From positions 496,001-560,000 of the forward strand of contig BBCS01000001.1 of assembly GCA_001316125.1 (NCBI GenBank): a stretch of 64,000 bases of DNA, in the 5' to 3' direction. Below, piece after piece: positions 21,551 through 32,852 of the stretch (the stretch's first letter is position 1; each line of letters starts with the position of its first letter). The DNA comes from Vulcanisaeta distributa JCM 11213. GTDB taxonomy: Archaea > Thermoproteota > Thermoprotei > Thermoproteales > Thermocladiaceae. Made by a program: the position numbers and the translations under genes. The notes under the pieces were generated by a model. It was not told the DNA's origin. It saw only the letters and a program-made list of their open reading frames with translations, and did no database searches.

Positions 21551-23027
21551 ATGCTTGATAAGTGCTGTATTGAGGTCGGCATTACAACCAGTGGGGCATC
21601 TGTTAGTTTAGTGCCGATTCAATTCTATAAGAAGACTGAGAACCTAGCCCTGGAAGAGCAGTTGGTCATTATTCATGATCCATCCCTTGAGGATGAATTG
21701 TTACTTGGTGTTATTAGGAATGTTACAAAGCTCGAGCCGCTCATTAGGGATAGGGTTAGGTCACCCTTCGTAGATAGGCCCGAGGTTCTTGACCAGACAA
21801 TACTCATGCCCTTCACCTCAGCCATGGTTAGGCTCTATGCCACATTAAAGCCGAGTACTAAGTCCGTGCTTGAGGTTAGGCACGTACCGACGCCAGGTTC
21901 TAAGGTATTCGTTATTAAAGACGGTAAGTTCCTTAATGATTATATAAAGTCCAACCTACCAATACACATTGGTAATCATAAGTATAGTGGTTGGTCCATT
22001 AACTTGGATGCGGGTTTTGTTAATCAGCATGTTGGTGTATTTGGAGCTACTGGTGTGGGTAAGTCCAGGCTTGTTAAGGCGTTGATTGAGGAGTTGGTTA
22101 GGGTTGGGAGGCACGTGATAGTCTTCGACCATAGTGGTGTGGATTATGCGCCGTATTTCAGGGATAGGGTAATAACCTCTAAGGAGATCTTAATCTCACC
22201 ACCAACAATAGCCTCGGTAATTGCGGAGAAGGCTAGGCTTAATTGGCAGACCTTTGGCGAATATCTGGAGGTTGCGGTAATTACGTACGTGAGTGGCGAC
22301 AAGAGGATGAAGAGACAGCAATCCTCGCAATTAATTGATCCGCAGTCAAGTACTCAAGCTAGTCAAGTGTTTAGGTGGGATAAGGCGTCATTCACGAAGC
22401 ACTTAGTGGATAGCATGAGGGGGGGGTTGGGCGCCAGGGATTCGACTGTTGAGAAGGCTAGGCTCTTCATTGACTACTTCATAGAGAGTGAGTTCTTTGA
22501 TGAACTTAATAAGAGGACTTTATCGCCGATGGATATCGTAAACATGGCATTGAAATCAAACTTAGTGGTCATTGATTTAAGCCTTGACCCAGAGCTCGTG
22601 GTTAAGCAGGCAATTGTTGCTGATGTCATAGACGCTGCCTGGAGGCTCGTGAAGGCCAGTAAGGCACCGCTCGACCTAGTCTTCGTAATTGATGAGGCCC
22701 AGAATTACATGCCTGAGAATGAGTGGACAATATGCGGTGATATCATTGAGACCACGGCTAGGGAGGGCCGTAAGTGGGGGACTATCGCTCATCGTTGCTA
22801 GCCAGAGGATTGCAAGGGATGTTAGGGCTAGTGTTAGGGCTAACCTAGGCACCGTGTTCTTTAGCAGGTTAAGCGCCCAGGGCGACCTCAGGGAGATAGC
22901 CGCATACATGGACCTGGCAGACGTTAGTGAATCAACACTTGCACAACTTGGCACTAGGGAGTTCTTCGTGGCTGGTCTAATGAACCCACTCAGAAAGCCA
23001 ATATTAATTAGAGTGAGGGATGCCTAA
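21551..23027 (+). CDS. herA: HerA-like DNA translocase/helicase
   Basis: About 490 residues, one frameshift. Walker A is GATGVGKSRLVKAL (about residue 164) and Walker B is LVFVIDEAQNYM (about 380); the N-terminal beta region fits a HAS barrel. At a G5 run near 22776 the frame breaks just after EGRKWG; with G4 it continues LSLIVASQRIARDVRAS, the conserved sensor/arginine-finger region, to 23027. HerA hexamers work with NurA in end resection; a NurA-like gene is 26 kb away in this window, not adjacent, and no mre11 or rad50 is present. Stop overlaps the convergent hepT stop. Confidence 0.82.
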
Positions 23028-23437
23028 CAATCAACTCCTCGCTTACGCAACTCCTCCATAATCTTAATACCGAGTTTAGCAACATCCCTATACTCCCTAT
23101 TGCCTATTATTCTCCGGATTACGTTGATGTCGATAATGCCATATTGATGAACCACGATATTCCTAAACCTAACGACAGACCTATACATATTAAACTCCTC
23201 ATTACTAAGCAATCCAGCGCTCACCAACTTATTACCGGCATCTACGTAACCCTCAACTTCAAAACCCATAGCCGATGCCGCCTTAACAACCATATCAATG
23301 AGAACCTGCACCTGAACCTGTAGTAGGTACACGGCAGAGAAGTACTTATACACATCCTCCAGGTCATTAACGCTTAGGTTATCCAATAAGGATGTGCATT
23401 GAAGTAGAAGCTTCAATAAGCGCCCTATTGCGCCCAT
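23024..23437 (-). CDS. hepT: HEPN-domain RNase toxin (HepT-like)
   Basis: 137 residues, intact, all-helical. The HEPN active-site motif R-x4-6-H is RFRNIVVHQYG near residue 92. The first half (DLEDVYKYFSAVYLLQVQVQVLIDMV) is the usual first HEPN helix pair. It sits just downstream of a minimal nucleotidyltransferase on the same strand, 7 bases apart, giving a HEPN/MNT toxin-antitoxin pair, in which MNT AMPylates the toxin in studied examples. Confidence 0.82.
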   Translation of the reverse strand: MGAIGRLLKLLLQCTSLLDNLSVNDLEDVYKYFSAVYLLQVQVQVLIDMVVKAASAMGFEVEGYVDAGNKLVSAGLLSNEEFNMYRSVVRFRNIVVHQYGIIDINVIRRIIGNREYRDVAKLGIKIMEELRKRGVDC

Positions 23438-23444
23438 TTCCTGG

Positions 23445-23838
23445 TCACCGCGTTATCTGCGTCCTCAATAAATCAAGCTTCTTAGCGTCAATCATAAAGT
23501 CGAAACAAGGCGACAAAACCCTTAACTTAATGTCGAGGTATTCATCAAGGTCCCTGTAGTAAATCACCCTACCCCCTACCCAAAGCATCTATTATTAATG
23601 AGCAGGGTAAGTACTCATAATTATTAAGAATCACTAAATCCACATCATCCTCACGCACATGTAGAAACCTAGCCAATGCATACTGAAGATCAAGGTCCCT
23701 ATCAACATCACTCAACCAAGCGGCGAAATCCCAATCACCCTTAACCACCCTACCCCCCCACGCCCTGGAGCCAAATAGTACCGCGAAGACCACGCCGTAG
23801 TCACTCCATGGAAATGACTTTAATGCATTAATACTCAT
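23445..23838 (-). CDS. mntA: Minimal nucleotidyltransferase antitoxin (MntA-like), one frameshift
   Basis: About 130 residues. FAVLFGSRAWGGRV followed by KGDWDFAAWLSDV gives the GS-x10-DxD nucleotidyltransferase core; DDVDLVILN supplies the third acidic residue. The frame breaks at a G5 run near 23569 (ALGRG); with G4 it continues RVIYYRDLDEYLDIK and ends at 23445. The G7 run at 23750 gives AWGGR where the family has ARGR or AWGR. Antitoxin of the HepT toxin. Confidence 0.78.
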
Positions 23839-23855
23839 ACACTATACTTTATGAA

Positions 23856-24431
23856 TCAACCCTTACTTATACCTATCACTGCATAGCCTGATTGAATGAT
23901 ACTGCCAGTCCAAGTGCAATTACTATTCGATAAATTCGTTTGATAAGGCAATGCAGGGCTCATTAAGATTATCGAATAGAGTTGTTTAGTGCTGGGATTA
24001 ACGCAGTTATATGCAGTAATTGTGTATGGCTGTGATGATGAGTAGAGCAGAGTTGTCGTCCTCATTACCCTAGTTACTGGACCCAGGCTTGCTATCACTG
24101 TTATGTTAGCCATAAGCTCCTCCACACTACCTTCACCCCCCCTTGGATATAGGGTCACGTAATAATTCACGGCTAAACCCTGGGTTGAGAAGGATGATGT
24201 GGGTAGTATCAGTGTGAAGTTAAAGGCACCAGTAACATCGCTGAAGGAGGCTATTGATATGGCCGTCTCAATCTCATGCTTTAACGCCGACGTTACTAAC
24301 GAGGTTATGTAATTGGCCGTATTTAGTAGGTTCATGGATATGTAGTAGTTCATGTACCAGGTGAAGGCTATAACCAGCGTCATGAGAGCCACGGTCATTA
24401 TTATGAAGGCCAGTGTATCCATAACCATCAC
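23856..24431 (-). CDS. Pilin-like membrane-anchored surface protein (operon gene 6)
   Basis: 191 residues, intact. A single N-terminal hydrophobic helix (DTLAFIIMTVALMTLVIAFTWYM) starts almost at residue 5, without the KG/RG cleavage site of its operon partners, then a short amphipathic stretch (ALKHEIETAISIASF) and a beta-rich Thr/Ser/Asn ectodomain with two Cys. Last gene of the six-gene operon; its start overlaps the previous stop by 4 bases (ATGA). It could be an uncleaved minor component. Confidence 0.65.
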   Translation of the reverse strand: MMVMDTLAFIIMTVALMTLVIAFTWYMNYYISMNLLNTANYITSLVTSALKHEIETAISIASFSDVTGAFNFTLILPTSSFSTQGLAVNYYVTLYPRGGEGSVEELMANITVIASLGPVTRVMRTTTLLYSSSQPYTITAYNCVNPSTKQLYSIILMSPALPYQTNLSNSNCTWTGSIIQSGYAVIGISKG

Positions 24432-25285
24432 CCGAACCCAATGCCTATTTGAACGATGGTAACATACATGGTACTACCAACCACAGTTACGACTGAGCTC
24501 TTGATGTAGTTATCCCCCCCGTAATAACTACCAAGGTAGCAAATTTCGCTAACCTTTACTTCACCATTATTAAGAATCACTGATTGTGAACTAATATTCC
24601 GTATACTAATGATTAATTTACTTCTACCCTGATCACTGATTAAGTTAAGCACTGGTATGTAAACATAACTAATCCCATTTGGCCCAGTGCCATTTATAAT
24701 CATGACCCTGGGAACCAGGACGATGTAAGTTCCGTAATTAATGCCGTCAATGTTGCCATAACCGAACTGCAGAACTGCCATTGACGTACCCATTAAAACA
24801 CTTGACTTATAACTAACGATGAGGGAGAAATCGTTAAATGACGAAGTAGGTATGCCATTAATCGTCGATCCTCTCCACACACTATATTCACCTGGTGGTA
24901 ATGAGAAGTAGTTAGGCGGTACACCATATATTAACTCGCCAGATGCTACATCAATAAGTTTTTGATTTAATCCCGTATAAACTAATACTGTACAATTGGC
25001 ATTTGCTGACTCTATGAAGTTATAAGTGCCGTAGTTAGTATTCGGGAGTTGGTACGTGAGCACTGCACCTGGCACAAACATGAAGGTATCTACGTCATCG
25101 GCAACGTTTGTCAAGAACGATACGACGTACCCTATGGATGATTGTGAAACCTCGTTACCGAACTGCACCATGGAGAAGACCATGAATATGGCGCTCAAGA
25201 CCATTATCACGGTAATTAAAATAACGGTACTCAGCACATCGCTCTGTCCAGCCCTCCTACGCATATTAGCAGTGTTAGTAGTCAT
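24428..25285 (-). CDS. Class III signal peptide protein (operon gene 5)
   Basis: 285 residues, intact. The N-terminus MRRRAG followed by QSDVLSTVILITVIMVLSAI is a clear prepilin-peptidase site (RAG|Q) with the hydrophobic helix directly after it, as in archaeal type IV pilins. The ectodomain is beta-rich, Tyr/Asn/Ser-rich, with N-glycosylation sequons (for example NGT, NCT) and two Cys. It repeats the TNYGTYNFI theme also seen in gene 4 (TNYGTYNVI), so genes 4 and 5 are paralogs. Confidence 0.75.
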   Translation of the reverse strand: MTTNTANMRRRAGQSDVLSTVILITVIMVLSAIFMVFSMVQFGNEVSQSSIGYVVSFLTNVADDVDTFMFVPGAVLTYQLPNTNYGTYNFIESANANCTVLVYTGLNQKLIDVASGELIYGVPPNYFSLPPGEYSVWRGSTINGIPTSSFNDFSLIVSYKSSVLMGTSMAVLQFGYGNIDGINYGTYIVLVPRVMIINGTGPNGISYVYIPVLNLISDQGRSKLIISIRNISSQSVILNNGEVKVSEICYLGSYYGGDNYIKSSVVTVVGSTMYVTIVQIGIGFG

Positions 25286-25289
25286 TCAA

Positions 25290-26049
25290 TCACCCATAAT
25301 ACACATATATGTAGATGGGGGGGAGTATTTCAATTTTTCCACTAAGCACAACACCACTACTCATCACTTCATTACCGATGCCGCATGTATAGTTAATGAC
25401 ATACGTCCCGGGGGCTATTATAGCCGTAATTGATAGAGATTGGGTACGTAACATTAAACACAAGCAAATTACTCAGGTTGGACTTGAAACGTCCAATTAA
25501 CACGGGCACCACCAATTCATATTGACTACCACCCATGGTGAATATGGCTACCCTGGGATATAACGCAATGAATTCGCCGTAGGAAATGCCAGAAACTGTG
25601 ACTGCGCCGTAGAGGGCTACGTTAAATAGATCACTGGACTCATTAACCGCTATTAAGCTCCTATTCCCTAAAAGCACATCAATATAGCCGTTGTGTATCG
25701 AACCATAGCCAGGTGGTGTACCAAATACAACACCACCACTATTATATGTAATGGTTCCATTAATTGCTAAGTTACAGAAAGAAGGTATCACGTTGTAAGT
25801 ACCGTAATTCGTCATGAATACTGGATAACTAAGTACGGTTAACGGTATTGGATTAGACAATGCGCTATCTAAATCAGTGGCTATGTTGTCAAACAGTGTC
25901 TCAACCTGCGAAACTGACACGCTGGCTGATGCCCTACTAAAGTTAATTCCAACTATTACGTAAAATATGAGACCTAGGGCAATAACCACGCCCATCATAA
26001 TGACGGTGCTGACAGCCTCGCTTAAGCCCCCCCCGCCCACGCCCATCAC
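25290..26049 (-). CDS. Class III signal peptide protein (operon gene 4), one frameshift
   Basis: About 253 residues. GVGGGG then LSEAVSTVIMMGVVIALGLIF is a pilin-type signal and helix. The body (LFDNIATDLDSALSNP, TNYGTYNVIPSF, FGTPPGYGSIHNG) parallels gene 5 (VADDVDTFMFVPG, TNYGTYNFI, YGVPPNYFSLPPG), showing duplication. The frame breaks near 25400; the continuation ITAIIAPGTYVINYTCGI runs to a stop at 25290, five bases before gene 5. Confidence 0.7.
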
Positions 26050-27844
26050 CCACCACTCACACTCATTAAGCCTAGGTAAACCAGATAGTAAGTGCCGTTG
26101 GGTAGTTGAATGATGGCGTAAGCCGACGCCGTAGGCGCAAAGCCACTAAGGAAGAACTTCTCCCGGTACTGTGGAGGCACCACGTTATACATATTAAGTA
26201 GTTCAATGTTGTAGGAGGTTGTGATTGGCATGTAATATGACGTTGTTGGCGTGGGCGTTACCCACAAGTCGTAGATTATAGTTGTGGCGTTGTAAACGTA
26301 GTAAGCGCCATTATTTGGATTCTGTGGCGTGTTCTGGCTTATTACTAGGTTGCTGGGTACGACTGTTAGGCTTATACCGGTTATGTTTGGATTTGACATT
26401 AGCTGTGCGCAGTTGAGTCCGTTATTGCTCGTTAAGTTGTAGAAGTACGATAATGATTCACTACCCATCGTAACTAGGTCATATATCGATGCATTTATGT
26501 CTATTCCACATTTCGCTAAATTGACCGGCAACGATAACGTGAGTAGGTATACATAGTAGTAGCTGGGTAGTGTCGTGCTGATAATGTTGCCGTTAGCACC
26601 TAAGGTTAGGTATTCATGGGTATTCCCGTAGGTCTCATTTACATATATATTTCCAATGCTTATTGGGAATGAAGCCCCCGCCATCTGCCTACGTAATTAT
26701 TTATACATGTGCCATTGACGAAACAAACACCTAACTCAACATAGACATTACTGAAGCCAAGTGTTAAGTTAGTACCTGGTATTGACGTTAATAATTGACT
26801 AATTAGATAAGTGGTAATTCCAGCCGTATTATTACCGTTAATGTCCACCGGCACTGGTAAGGAGCAATATGCCGTTGTCGGCGAGTTTAGGCTCTGCCCA
26901 TTTGCGGTTCCACCGCTCGTCTTTATTTTAACCAAATAATTAGTACCGCTGTACATACCATTACTGCTCGAGTAACATTGGGATTGAGATAATGATTGCT
27001 GTGTATAGTAGTTGATGAATTGCGGTGCGTTATTATATGGCGCGTTAAATGATGAGTATATGATATTACTGTCACCACCGATTGGATAGCAATACGGTAA
27101 TTGGCAATAGGTATTATTCAGGACATTGTAGGGGGGGGTATCGCCGTTAGATACAAGCATGTAAATGTCGCCAGTGGCGTTAAGCCAGACCACTGCAACG
27201 CCGGTACGTGGATCGAAGTACTCAAGCCACCAACTCAGCATCCTAACGCTGCCACTTTCGAGGCATTGCGTTATGTTGGTATTAAGTGGGTTCTTGCATT
27301 GTATGAAGGCTACATTCGATAGTGGCATGCTAGTGTTTATTGAGTACTTACCACCAAGTAATGAGTTTATCGAGTATACATTTAATGAGAGCATTGAGGT
27401 ATCCACGCTTGTCGTGAATATCGGCATACCCAGCGGAGGCACGTAGTAGATGCTCGGTATTATACTCAGCGGTATTAACACGTAATTCCCGCGACTCGTT
27501 ATAGACATTATAACCACAATATCCCTATACGGGGGGGCTATGGCGATGTACCAATCGTACTGAGGACCAACTACGGTATTAAGCAGTGATCTAATGGCGC
27601 TCCAGTTACCGTGCTGCACATAGTAGGTGAACTGCGGATTATTAATAGCCGTTAGTAATACGTCATATGCGTACCACTCGGTATTAGTCTGTACCTGGCT
27701 CCTCAGGGTCGTCGTTGGTGAGTTGAATATCACTGGCAGTAAGGCTGCCAGGACAAGCACTATTATTGTTGCCGCAATTGCCTCAATAATCCTCGCCTGC
27801 CCACGATTAAATCTAGCAATCGCCCTCATCATAATCACCACCAT
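26046..27844 (-). CDS. Large class III signal peptide protein (operon gene 3), one frameshift
   Basis: About 599 residues. AIARFNRG followed by QARIIEAIAATIIVLVLAALLP is a pilin-like signal with Glu at +6. The ectodomain is Asn/Tyr/Thr/Pro-rich with several Cys and N-glycosylation sequons. The frame breaks at a C5 run near 26673; the second part (SFPISIGNIYVNETYG) continues to 26046. Its start overlaps the end of gene 2 and its end overlaps the start of gene 4 by 4 bases, so the genes are translationally coupled. Confidence 0.7.
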
Positions 27845-30015
27845 GGCTGACTTTCCGGCTGGCAGCTTGGTAGCTGCTGGCTTGGCGTATAACCGTAATA
27901 TTGGAGCTGACCATCCACATAGTTGTAATATAGATTATAATTGGCATATGTATTACCGTTCTGCGTTGTTCCCCAGCAGTTTAATATCGTATAGTTGAAG
28001 TATGCGTAGGGTAGTGTCTGGTTTGGGAAGTGCTCATACTCAGTGACCCAGTTATAGAGTCCGCTTGGGTAGTTAGCCGTATTTCCATAACCGGTTATCT
28101 GAGTTTGCCCTGGTGGAACTACCTGACTTATTACCGTGTATCCCGTGGCTAAGTTGTACAACGTCTCATTAAAGGTAAATATGGACATCACGTGCATCGG
28201 GAAGGTGTTATTGACCTTAAGGATGTTCAACGATAGTGGCAGTTTTACTAGGCCCATCACTGCATAGTCATAACCATTAATTATGTTAGTTATGTAGAGA
28301 CCCGTGTTTGAGCCATATATGGAGAGTAGTGTTGGTATGCCAGATTTATGAAGTACGTATTAACTAGTAATTCATCACTTGACTCATTATATATGTAGGT
28401 CATGTACGGAACAAGAGACGTGGCTGAGTAGCCTGATGGAATCGCTGAATTCTGTGGGTAAGCCCAGGGGGGGTTTAATGCAAGTATTATGTTGCTGTAG
28501 TTAATGAGTATTAGGTATTGGGTTGTTGGGTAGCCTGTGGGTGGCCAGGGCATTTGCACGTTGAATACTATTGCATTACTCGTTATGTTGCACACGGCAT
28601 AGTTAACATTAAAGCTCGTTGCGCCCAGCGTTGGTGTTACAACTAGCCCACTGAGTGTTGTGCCAAGTGCCGGCTTATTATCTATGGACACCTCTATTTG
28701 TACATTCGTGGGTAGTTTGTAACTGTTGAGGTACTTTACCGAGGCATTTACTACCGCGGCGTTACTGAGTATTAGCGCTACCCAAGAACCCACATACACA
28801 CCATAGTTAGGGTCATAACCACTCAGCATAAATGCATTGTTACCGAATCCTGTATTCGGTATTAGGTGAAGTTGGGTAAATAAACCGTTATTGGTGATCT
28901 TATGATTTTACCATTAATGTATATAGAGGCAGTTCCGGTAATGCTACCACTAAATAGATTGATTGGTTTATTTAGCGTTACTATGACCGTTATATTTATT
29001 ATTCTTGTCGTATTGCTGATGACACATTTGTACTGATTATTGCTTGACTGGGAATTTGGTGTAACACAAATGGTGTAGCCATTACTACCTATACCACTGG
29101 TTGGTGGTGTTGGTGTTAAGAAGTTTATGCCGACCAGGTAATTGTTTGGTGATTGGGTTACGTTAAAGGTTGCGGATATTACGAAGCCACTCTGCCCCAT
29201 TAACTCGTCGACTGGGTATGCGAATACTAACGGGTATGGATTTGATGAGCTGACCACCCAACCGACGCCCTTCTGCCAGTACTCCTGGCTTGGGTATGCT
29301 TGATAAGATGGCGCCCATAATGAGTTGGCTTGTCCCGTGGAGTTTATTTCAGGCCCTGTGCATGTGTAGGTGTTTGTTTTGAAGTTGAATATGCACTCTA
29401 GCGTTGTGTTGTAGGTCATTGGGTTTGGGTTTATGATACAAGTACCGTTTGGTGCTATTGATGCTGTTAGGTTTATAGCGTAGTTTAGTGTTAGGTGTTG
29501 TATTCCTAGGCTTGGCAGGTCGTAGGTTTGTTTGGCGCTTGCCAGTATTAGTGATTTATTACTCCCTGAGTATACATACCTAATGCCCGGTATGCTGAGT
29601 GCTCCGTAGAAGCCCGTTACCGCGGTTATACTCGTGTTTAAGTTGCTCTCTGGCACTACTAATCCCGTTGGTGCGTATATACTGCTAATCATTAGTTTTA
29701 ATTGTGTTTCAATTACATTAGATAGTGAGTATGATATTGGCATGGAGGTTAATGCATGCAGGTAAAGGGCTATTCCCTCGTTCATTAGGAATTGACTATA
29801 GTTAATGGCGTAGCTGTCACCACGGCATTCATTACCTGGATCAATTGCTCAACAATTACCTGCGGGTCATACTTTAAGGCGTAGTACACACTCCTTTGGT
29901 ATATGTATGCCGGGGGGGCCATTGTGAATTCTCTGTAAATGAGGGCTACGACGAGTGTGAGGAGAACGAGGAGTATTGCAATGATCAGTAGTCCCTGACC
30001 CCCTCTTGCTTACAT
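27835..30015 (-). CDS. Large class III signal peptide protein (operon gene 2), frameshifted
   Basis: About 725 residues. ATG 30013-30015 overlaps the upstream stop (TAATG). The start reads MANVSKRG, then QGLLIIAILLVLLTLVVALIY once a G5 run at about 30000 is read as G4, a textbook prepilin site. The frame then shifts near 29810, 28865 and 28320-28290; all pieces share the same Asn/Tyr/Thr/Ser-rich beta composition and abundant NxT/S sequons. No enzymatic motif is visible. Likely an extracellular fibre subunit or adhesin. Confidence 0.65.
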
Positions 30016-31547
30016 TAGCCATGCCTCATCACCCCATCGCTGAAGACGTTTCCCCCCCGTAGTATAGATATAATGTTGCGTAGTAAGCCGAGTCCCCCCC
30101 TATGTAGACTAGGGATGTTGCCGTGCCCACTGGGGGCATCCTTTATTGATTTCCCGAAGACTATAACCCTATTGCTTAGGTAGAATTGTGGTGATATTCC
30201 GTAGGGTATTACGAGGATTTGCGACTTAGGTATACTGCCCGTCAGCCCCCCCTGGGAGTTTCTATAAACCGTGGCTATGAGGAACATCGGTGAGCTAGGC
30301 ACGTTCCAGTAGCACACCGAGCTCTTTTGGCCGCTATATGGATTACCGTTACCTGGGTATGTAGTTGTGCAGGGCACTGGGTATGATTGCTGGCTATTGC
30401 CGTTTGCTGGATTTAGGGTAAAGTTGGTTTCTTGAAATACATAACCATAGACCGATTTGTATATTGCCATTACCCTTAGCCCAAGTGATTTCTTCCCAGT
30501 GTTGTTGTAGATGATTTCTAGGCAGGTCGTGTTGAGGGCGCTTGGGTCTATGAAGAGTATTGAGTTCATATTTGTGTTGTTGGGTAGTATCATTACCATT
30601 AGTAGTGGTATTGTTATGTTATTCGGCCATATTAAGTAGCCGTGGTCTCCAATCCCGCTTATGCTTGCATATGCGTCTATGTATATGCTCGATGCGTTGC
30701 TTATGTATGGGTGGTTCACGGTTAGGTTGCCGGTTGTGCTTGTGCAGCTTAGGGTTGCCATGTTGAAGGTGGCTATTCCATTAGCGTTCGTGATCTCCGT
30801 AGGTGATGTACCTGCACATATTGCGAAACTAAACTTATTACCGCTTGAACTGGTGCTGTAATACATAATCGTGTATGTTATTTGTACTGTTGCATTGGGC
30901 ACTGGTTGTTGCGGGTTTGTGTTGAACCTGGTCACTTGTACAGTTACTGTGTTTGTTGATGTATTGTTTATTATCGTTACATTAAATACGGGGGTATATG
31001 ACGAGCTTGAAGTCGTAGTTACTGCCTAGACCTAGTATTTTCTTTATGTTTGTATAATTGAGAGATGCTCTTGCTAGGTTTTTTGGAATTAATATGAAGT
31101 AGTCCGTTATGTATAAACTGGTAATATTAAGACTATTTAGGTAGCCAAAGAAACCATTACTTGATTGCGGTATTTGGCATATTGCTGTTGTTCCTGATGG
31201 TGGTGGTAATGGGTTTATACCGTTTTGGTAGTCCCAATAGGTTAGGGCTAGTACCTTGAATGGGTCTAGATTGTATGGTTGGCTTGGTTGGGATAGCCCA
31301 AAGGCAGCCAGTTGGCTTGCGTTTAATCCCCCCCAATTGGGCGGGTTTCCTGGGCTTGTGACTATGTATTGGAGAAGTGACTGTGCCATGGCATTCAATT
31401 GAAAGGTGTTTACTTCGGAGCCTGCGGAGTAGGAGTAGTTAGGTATTAAGGCTATGAATACGATTGCTGCGATTATTATCACTGGCACTACTAGGCTATC
31501 TCGACTGCGCTTGACTGGCCCTTGAGGCTTAATTTGGAATTGAGCAT
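30015..31547 (-). CDS. Large class III signal peptide protein (operon gene 1), frameshifted
   Basis: About 510 residues. The ATG at 31545-31547 opens MLNSKLSLKG, then QSSAVEI and, after a one-base gap near 31490, SLVVPVIIIAAIVFIALIP; the KG|Q site and Glu are pilin-like. The frame shifts again at a C5 run near 30990 (IYPP-VFNVTIINNTST). The ectodomain has a repeated beta pattern suggestive of Ig-like or carboxypeptidase-regulatory-like modules (VPNATVQITYTIM, NGIATFNMATL) and many NxT/S sites. First gene of the operon. Confidence 0.65.
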
Positions 31548-31568
31548 TAATATTAAATTGAATGATAG

Positions 31569-31580
31569 TTTTTTAAACTT
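31569..31580 (-). promoter_or_regulatory. TATA box of the pilin-like operon
   Basis: On the minus strand AAGTTTAAAAAA lies 22-33 bases upstream of the operon-1 start at 31547, fitting leaderless transcription. Confidence 0.5.
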
Positions 31581-31697
31581 AGCTGAACGTGGCGCACATA
31601 AAGTCCTCAATATAATGTTATCGTTTACTAGCTAAGTACGGTATTTAACGGCACTAAACGCTTTAATAGGGGGGGTTTAATCAATCATCAAGTCGAT

Positions 31698-32272
31698 ATG
31701 GCTAGGCAGCCATACGTGTTTGAGGAGGTGGAGGTTCCGGAGGGTGTCAAGGTTGATATCAATGGTAGTAAGGTCATTGTTAAGGGTCCATTGGGTACCT
31801 TGGAGAGGGACTTCGGCAATATACCGGTTATTATAAGGTCTGCTAATGATTCCATAATTATTGAGTCGTATTTCGCTGGTAGGAGTGAGAGGGCTGTTGT
31901 TGGTACCGTGGCTGGCCATATTAGGAATATGATTCTTGGAGTTACGAGGGGGGGCTGGAGGTATAAGCTCAAGATCGTATTTTCCCACTTCCCAATGAAT
32001 GCCAAGGTTCAGGGCAATCAGTTAATTATTGAGAATTTCATGGGTAGGAGGTCGAAGATAATCCTCAACATACCCAAGGGTGTCAAGGTTTCCACGACTA
32101 AGGATGACATAGTCGTGGAAGGTATTGATAAAGAGGTCGTTAGCCAATTCGCGGCAAACATTGAATTAGCCACTACATTGAGGGGTGATGAGAGGATTAG
32201 CCGCATGGCCGTGAGGGTGGCCCTGGCGTTCTTGATGGTATTTATGTTTACGCCGTTGAGCACATGAAGTGA
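31698..32272 (+). CDS. rpl6: 50S ribosomal protein uL6
   Basis: About 190 residues. VEVPEGVKVDINGSKVIVKGPLG, GTVAGHIRNMILGVTRG, YKLKIVFSHFPM and IENFMGRRSKI are uL6 hallmarks. The G7 run at 31948-31954 gives TRGGWRYKLK where uL6 has a single Gly (T-K-G-x-x-YKLK), so one codon looks extra. Near 32203 the frame shifts; the family C-terminus (VLDGIYVYAVEHMK) lies in the next frame and stops at 32272 instead of 32267. Sits near the sarcin-ricin/L7 region of the large subunit. Confidence 0.92.
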
Positions 32273-32273
32273 T

Positions 32274-32852
32274 TTACTCGAGATATATGCCTGATTTCTC
32301 GAGCCTCCTCTCTATCGAATCCTTATCATCTGCATAATAGTTAATGGCCCTCCTCAGGTACTCCTTGTCGATGCTTACCCTACTCTCTGGGTCTGCGAGT
32401 ATTTCGGCAATCCTTGACAAAAATTCGTCACCCTCCTCACTGGCCTCCCTGGCCTTCAGTACCAGTAGGTCCTCAAGCCTTATGCTCCTTATTTCAAGGC
32501 CGTTGACCTTAACCTTAACCGCATTCCTTATCATTTCCTCAGGTATGTATATGTCGAGTATGTTCTCCATGAGGTCAACCCTAATTACCTGGGCATTAAC
32601 AAGTATTTCATAATACATCATGCCATTCATGTCCATGCCCACGTCCCAGTCATTCTCCCTGGCAATTTCCTCAAATACCTCGGGCTCCGTTATTGTTGAT
32701 TTATTTATTATGAAGATATCTATATCATGTATGTTCCAATCAATTCCGTAAAGTAGGGGGGGTAGCACCGCACTACCAATGAGGATAAAGTCAATACCCC
32801 TCCTGTTCAATTCGGAACCCACCTTTATCAATGCCTTCCTTATTAAATCCAA
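32274..32852 (-). CDS. Nucleotidyltransferase-fold protein
   Basis: 192 residues, intact. FILIGSAVLPPLLYG followed by HDIDIFIINK gives the G-S-x-D-x-D nucleotidyltransferase core; VIRVDLMENI supplies a third acidic residue. The C-terminal half (RLEDLLVLKAREASEEGDEFLSRIAEIL) is helical, as in DUF6036/AbiEii-like families. It could be an antitoxin-like or orphan NTase. One base from the convergent uL6 stop. Confidence 0.65.
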   Translation of the reverse strand: MDLIRKALIKVGSELNRRGIDFILIGSAVLPPLLYGIDWNIHDIDIFIINKSTITEPEVFEEIARENDWDVGMDMNGMMYYEILVNAQVIRVDLMENILDIYIPEEMIRNAVKVKVNGLEIRSIRLEDLLVLKAREASEEGDEFLSRIAEILADPESRVSIDKEYLRRAINYYADDKDSIERRLEKSGIYLE

